Source: Aestuariivivens sediminicola (GTDB lineage: Bacteria > Bacteroidota > Bacteroidia > Flavobacteriales > Flavobacteriaceae). From it: 64,000 nt of DNA. The notes under the pieces are model-generated. The model was given only the letters and a program-made list of their open reading frames with translations. It was not told the origin of the DNA and did no database searches. Of this stretch, positions 63,635 through 64,000 are shown in pieces. The stretch is taken from positions 372,001 through 436,000 of the forward strand of contig NZ_JAKMCM010000002.1 of NCBI RefSeq assembly GCF_022662015.1. The letters are read 5' to 3'. The position numbers and the translations under genes were made by a program. The first letter of the stretch is position 1; each line of letters starts with the position of its first letter.

Positions 63635-64000
63635 TTAATACTGATTTAAAACGCTAAGCAGACTGTCACAACTTTTTATACCTTTCTCAGAAGCTTGCTT
63701 CTTCATGTTAAAAGATCCCGCCATGCTCTGTAATATGTTTTTGAGCAGCGCCTCGTTTTCAAATGCAAATCCACCATTTCGCATTTTGTCATAATTGGCA
63801 TAATGAATCAGATAGTCTCCTAAATAGTCCTTATGTATAGTTTCCTGACGGGTATAATCCTTTAGGATTGTTTTGTAATTTGCATAATGTTCTTCAATTG
63901 CAGTTTTCAATCTAAAATCATCGATTAATTTCAAATCACCCGAATTAATCATAGTTTGGTAGGTTATGTCCTTTGGATAGAATTCAGTTAAATTAAAGGT
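63635..64000 (-). CDS. C-terminal part of a DUF6090-like flavobacterial protein, cut by window edge
   Basis: The reading frame is open to the right edge, so the 105 residues after the internal ATG at 63952 are only part of a longer protein; 16 further codons are open (TFNLTEFYPKDITYQT). The visible blocks ITYQTMINSGDLKLIDDFRLKTAIEEHY and SEKGIKSCDSLLSVLNQY resemble the C-terminal halves of flavobacterial DUF6090-type proteins, which carry an N-terminal membrane helix. That helix would lie outside the window. Function unknown. Confidence 0.7.
   Translation of the reverse strand, partial: TFNLTEFYPKDITYQTMINSGDLKLIDDFRLKTAIEEHYANYKTILKDYTRQETIHKDYLGDYLIHYANYDKMRNGGFAFENEALLKNILQSMAGSFNMKKQASEKGIKSCDSLLSVLNQY

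Noticed and set aside
1-64000. Search by eye for tRNA, rRNA, CRISPR arrays, insertion sequences, integrases and toxin-antitoxin pairs
   Set aside because: None seen; the window is continuous housekeeping chromosome. A faint tRNA or decayed element could have been missed without a computed search.

Overview
The window is a contiguous, gene-dense piece of chromosome from a gliding marine-type member of the Flavobacteriaceae (Bacteroidota). The evidence is the gliding genes gldA, gldB and gldC, an XrtF exosortase with its partner, a HYC_CC_PP protein beside a TonB-dependent receptor, split metH, AT-rich intergenic DNA, few Shine-Dalgarno sites, and repeated Bacteroidota promoter boxes (TTTG or TTG, about 18-21 nt, TAnnTTTG). 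I see no rRNA, tRNA, CRISPR array, insertion sequence or prophage. It reads as core housekeeping chromosome rather than an island.

Region 1 (1-22.8 kb) is a sulfur and methionine supercluster. After a truncated leuA and a conserved flavobacterial protein, a SAM-I riboswitch precedes a three-enzyme fusion (MetX, aspartokinase, homoserine dehydrogenase) and metZ. Next come an Rrf2 regulator, DUF2061, cysH, cysD, cysN, a siroheme sulfite reductase with a C-terminal HEPN domain, siroheme synthesis genes (sumT, sirC), cysE and cysM. A second SAM-I riboswitch precedes split metH and metF. Together these genes reduce sulfate to sulfide, build homoserine, and make cysteine and methionine.

Region 2 (22.9-29.5 kb) holds a PagL-like lipid A deacylase, a GIN-domain lipoprotein, an unusual three-copy palindromic repeat, ackA-pta, and gldA. 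Region 3 (29.7-41.3 kb) is an aromatic amino acid operon (pheA, aminotransferase, tyrA, DAHP synthase-chorismate mutase). It is preceded by what looks like a classical attenuator: a 19-residue leader peptide with ten aromatic residues, then an intrinsic terminator. rsgA, dtd, a MazG-like gene, aroA, queA, rlmN and a polyprenyl synthase follow.

Region 4 (41.3-50.3 kb) has a transglutaminase / alpha-E / circularly permuted ATP-grasp operon of uncertain chemistry, a DnaG primase that has lost all four zinc ligands, a response regulator with Glu at the phosphoacceptor position, nadE, and gldB-gldC. Region 5 (50.3-57.7 kb) is the rod-shape operon mreB-mreC-mreD-mrdA-rodA and purH. Region 6 (57.9-64 kb) has a GAF methionine-sulfoxide reductase-like gene, xrtF and its partner, a HYC_CC_PP / TonB receptor / HMA metal-handling cluster, a DUF2306 membrane protein, and a gene cut by the right edge.

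The most notable signals are the aromatic leader attenuator, the SAM-riboswitch-controlled triple fusion, paired palindromes around the cys promoter beside an Rrf2 gene, the zinc-less DnaG, the Glu54 response regulator, and the ATP-grasp/alpha-E/transglutaminase operon.
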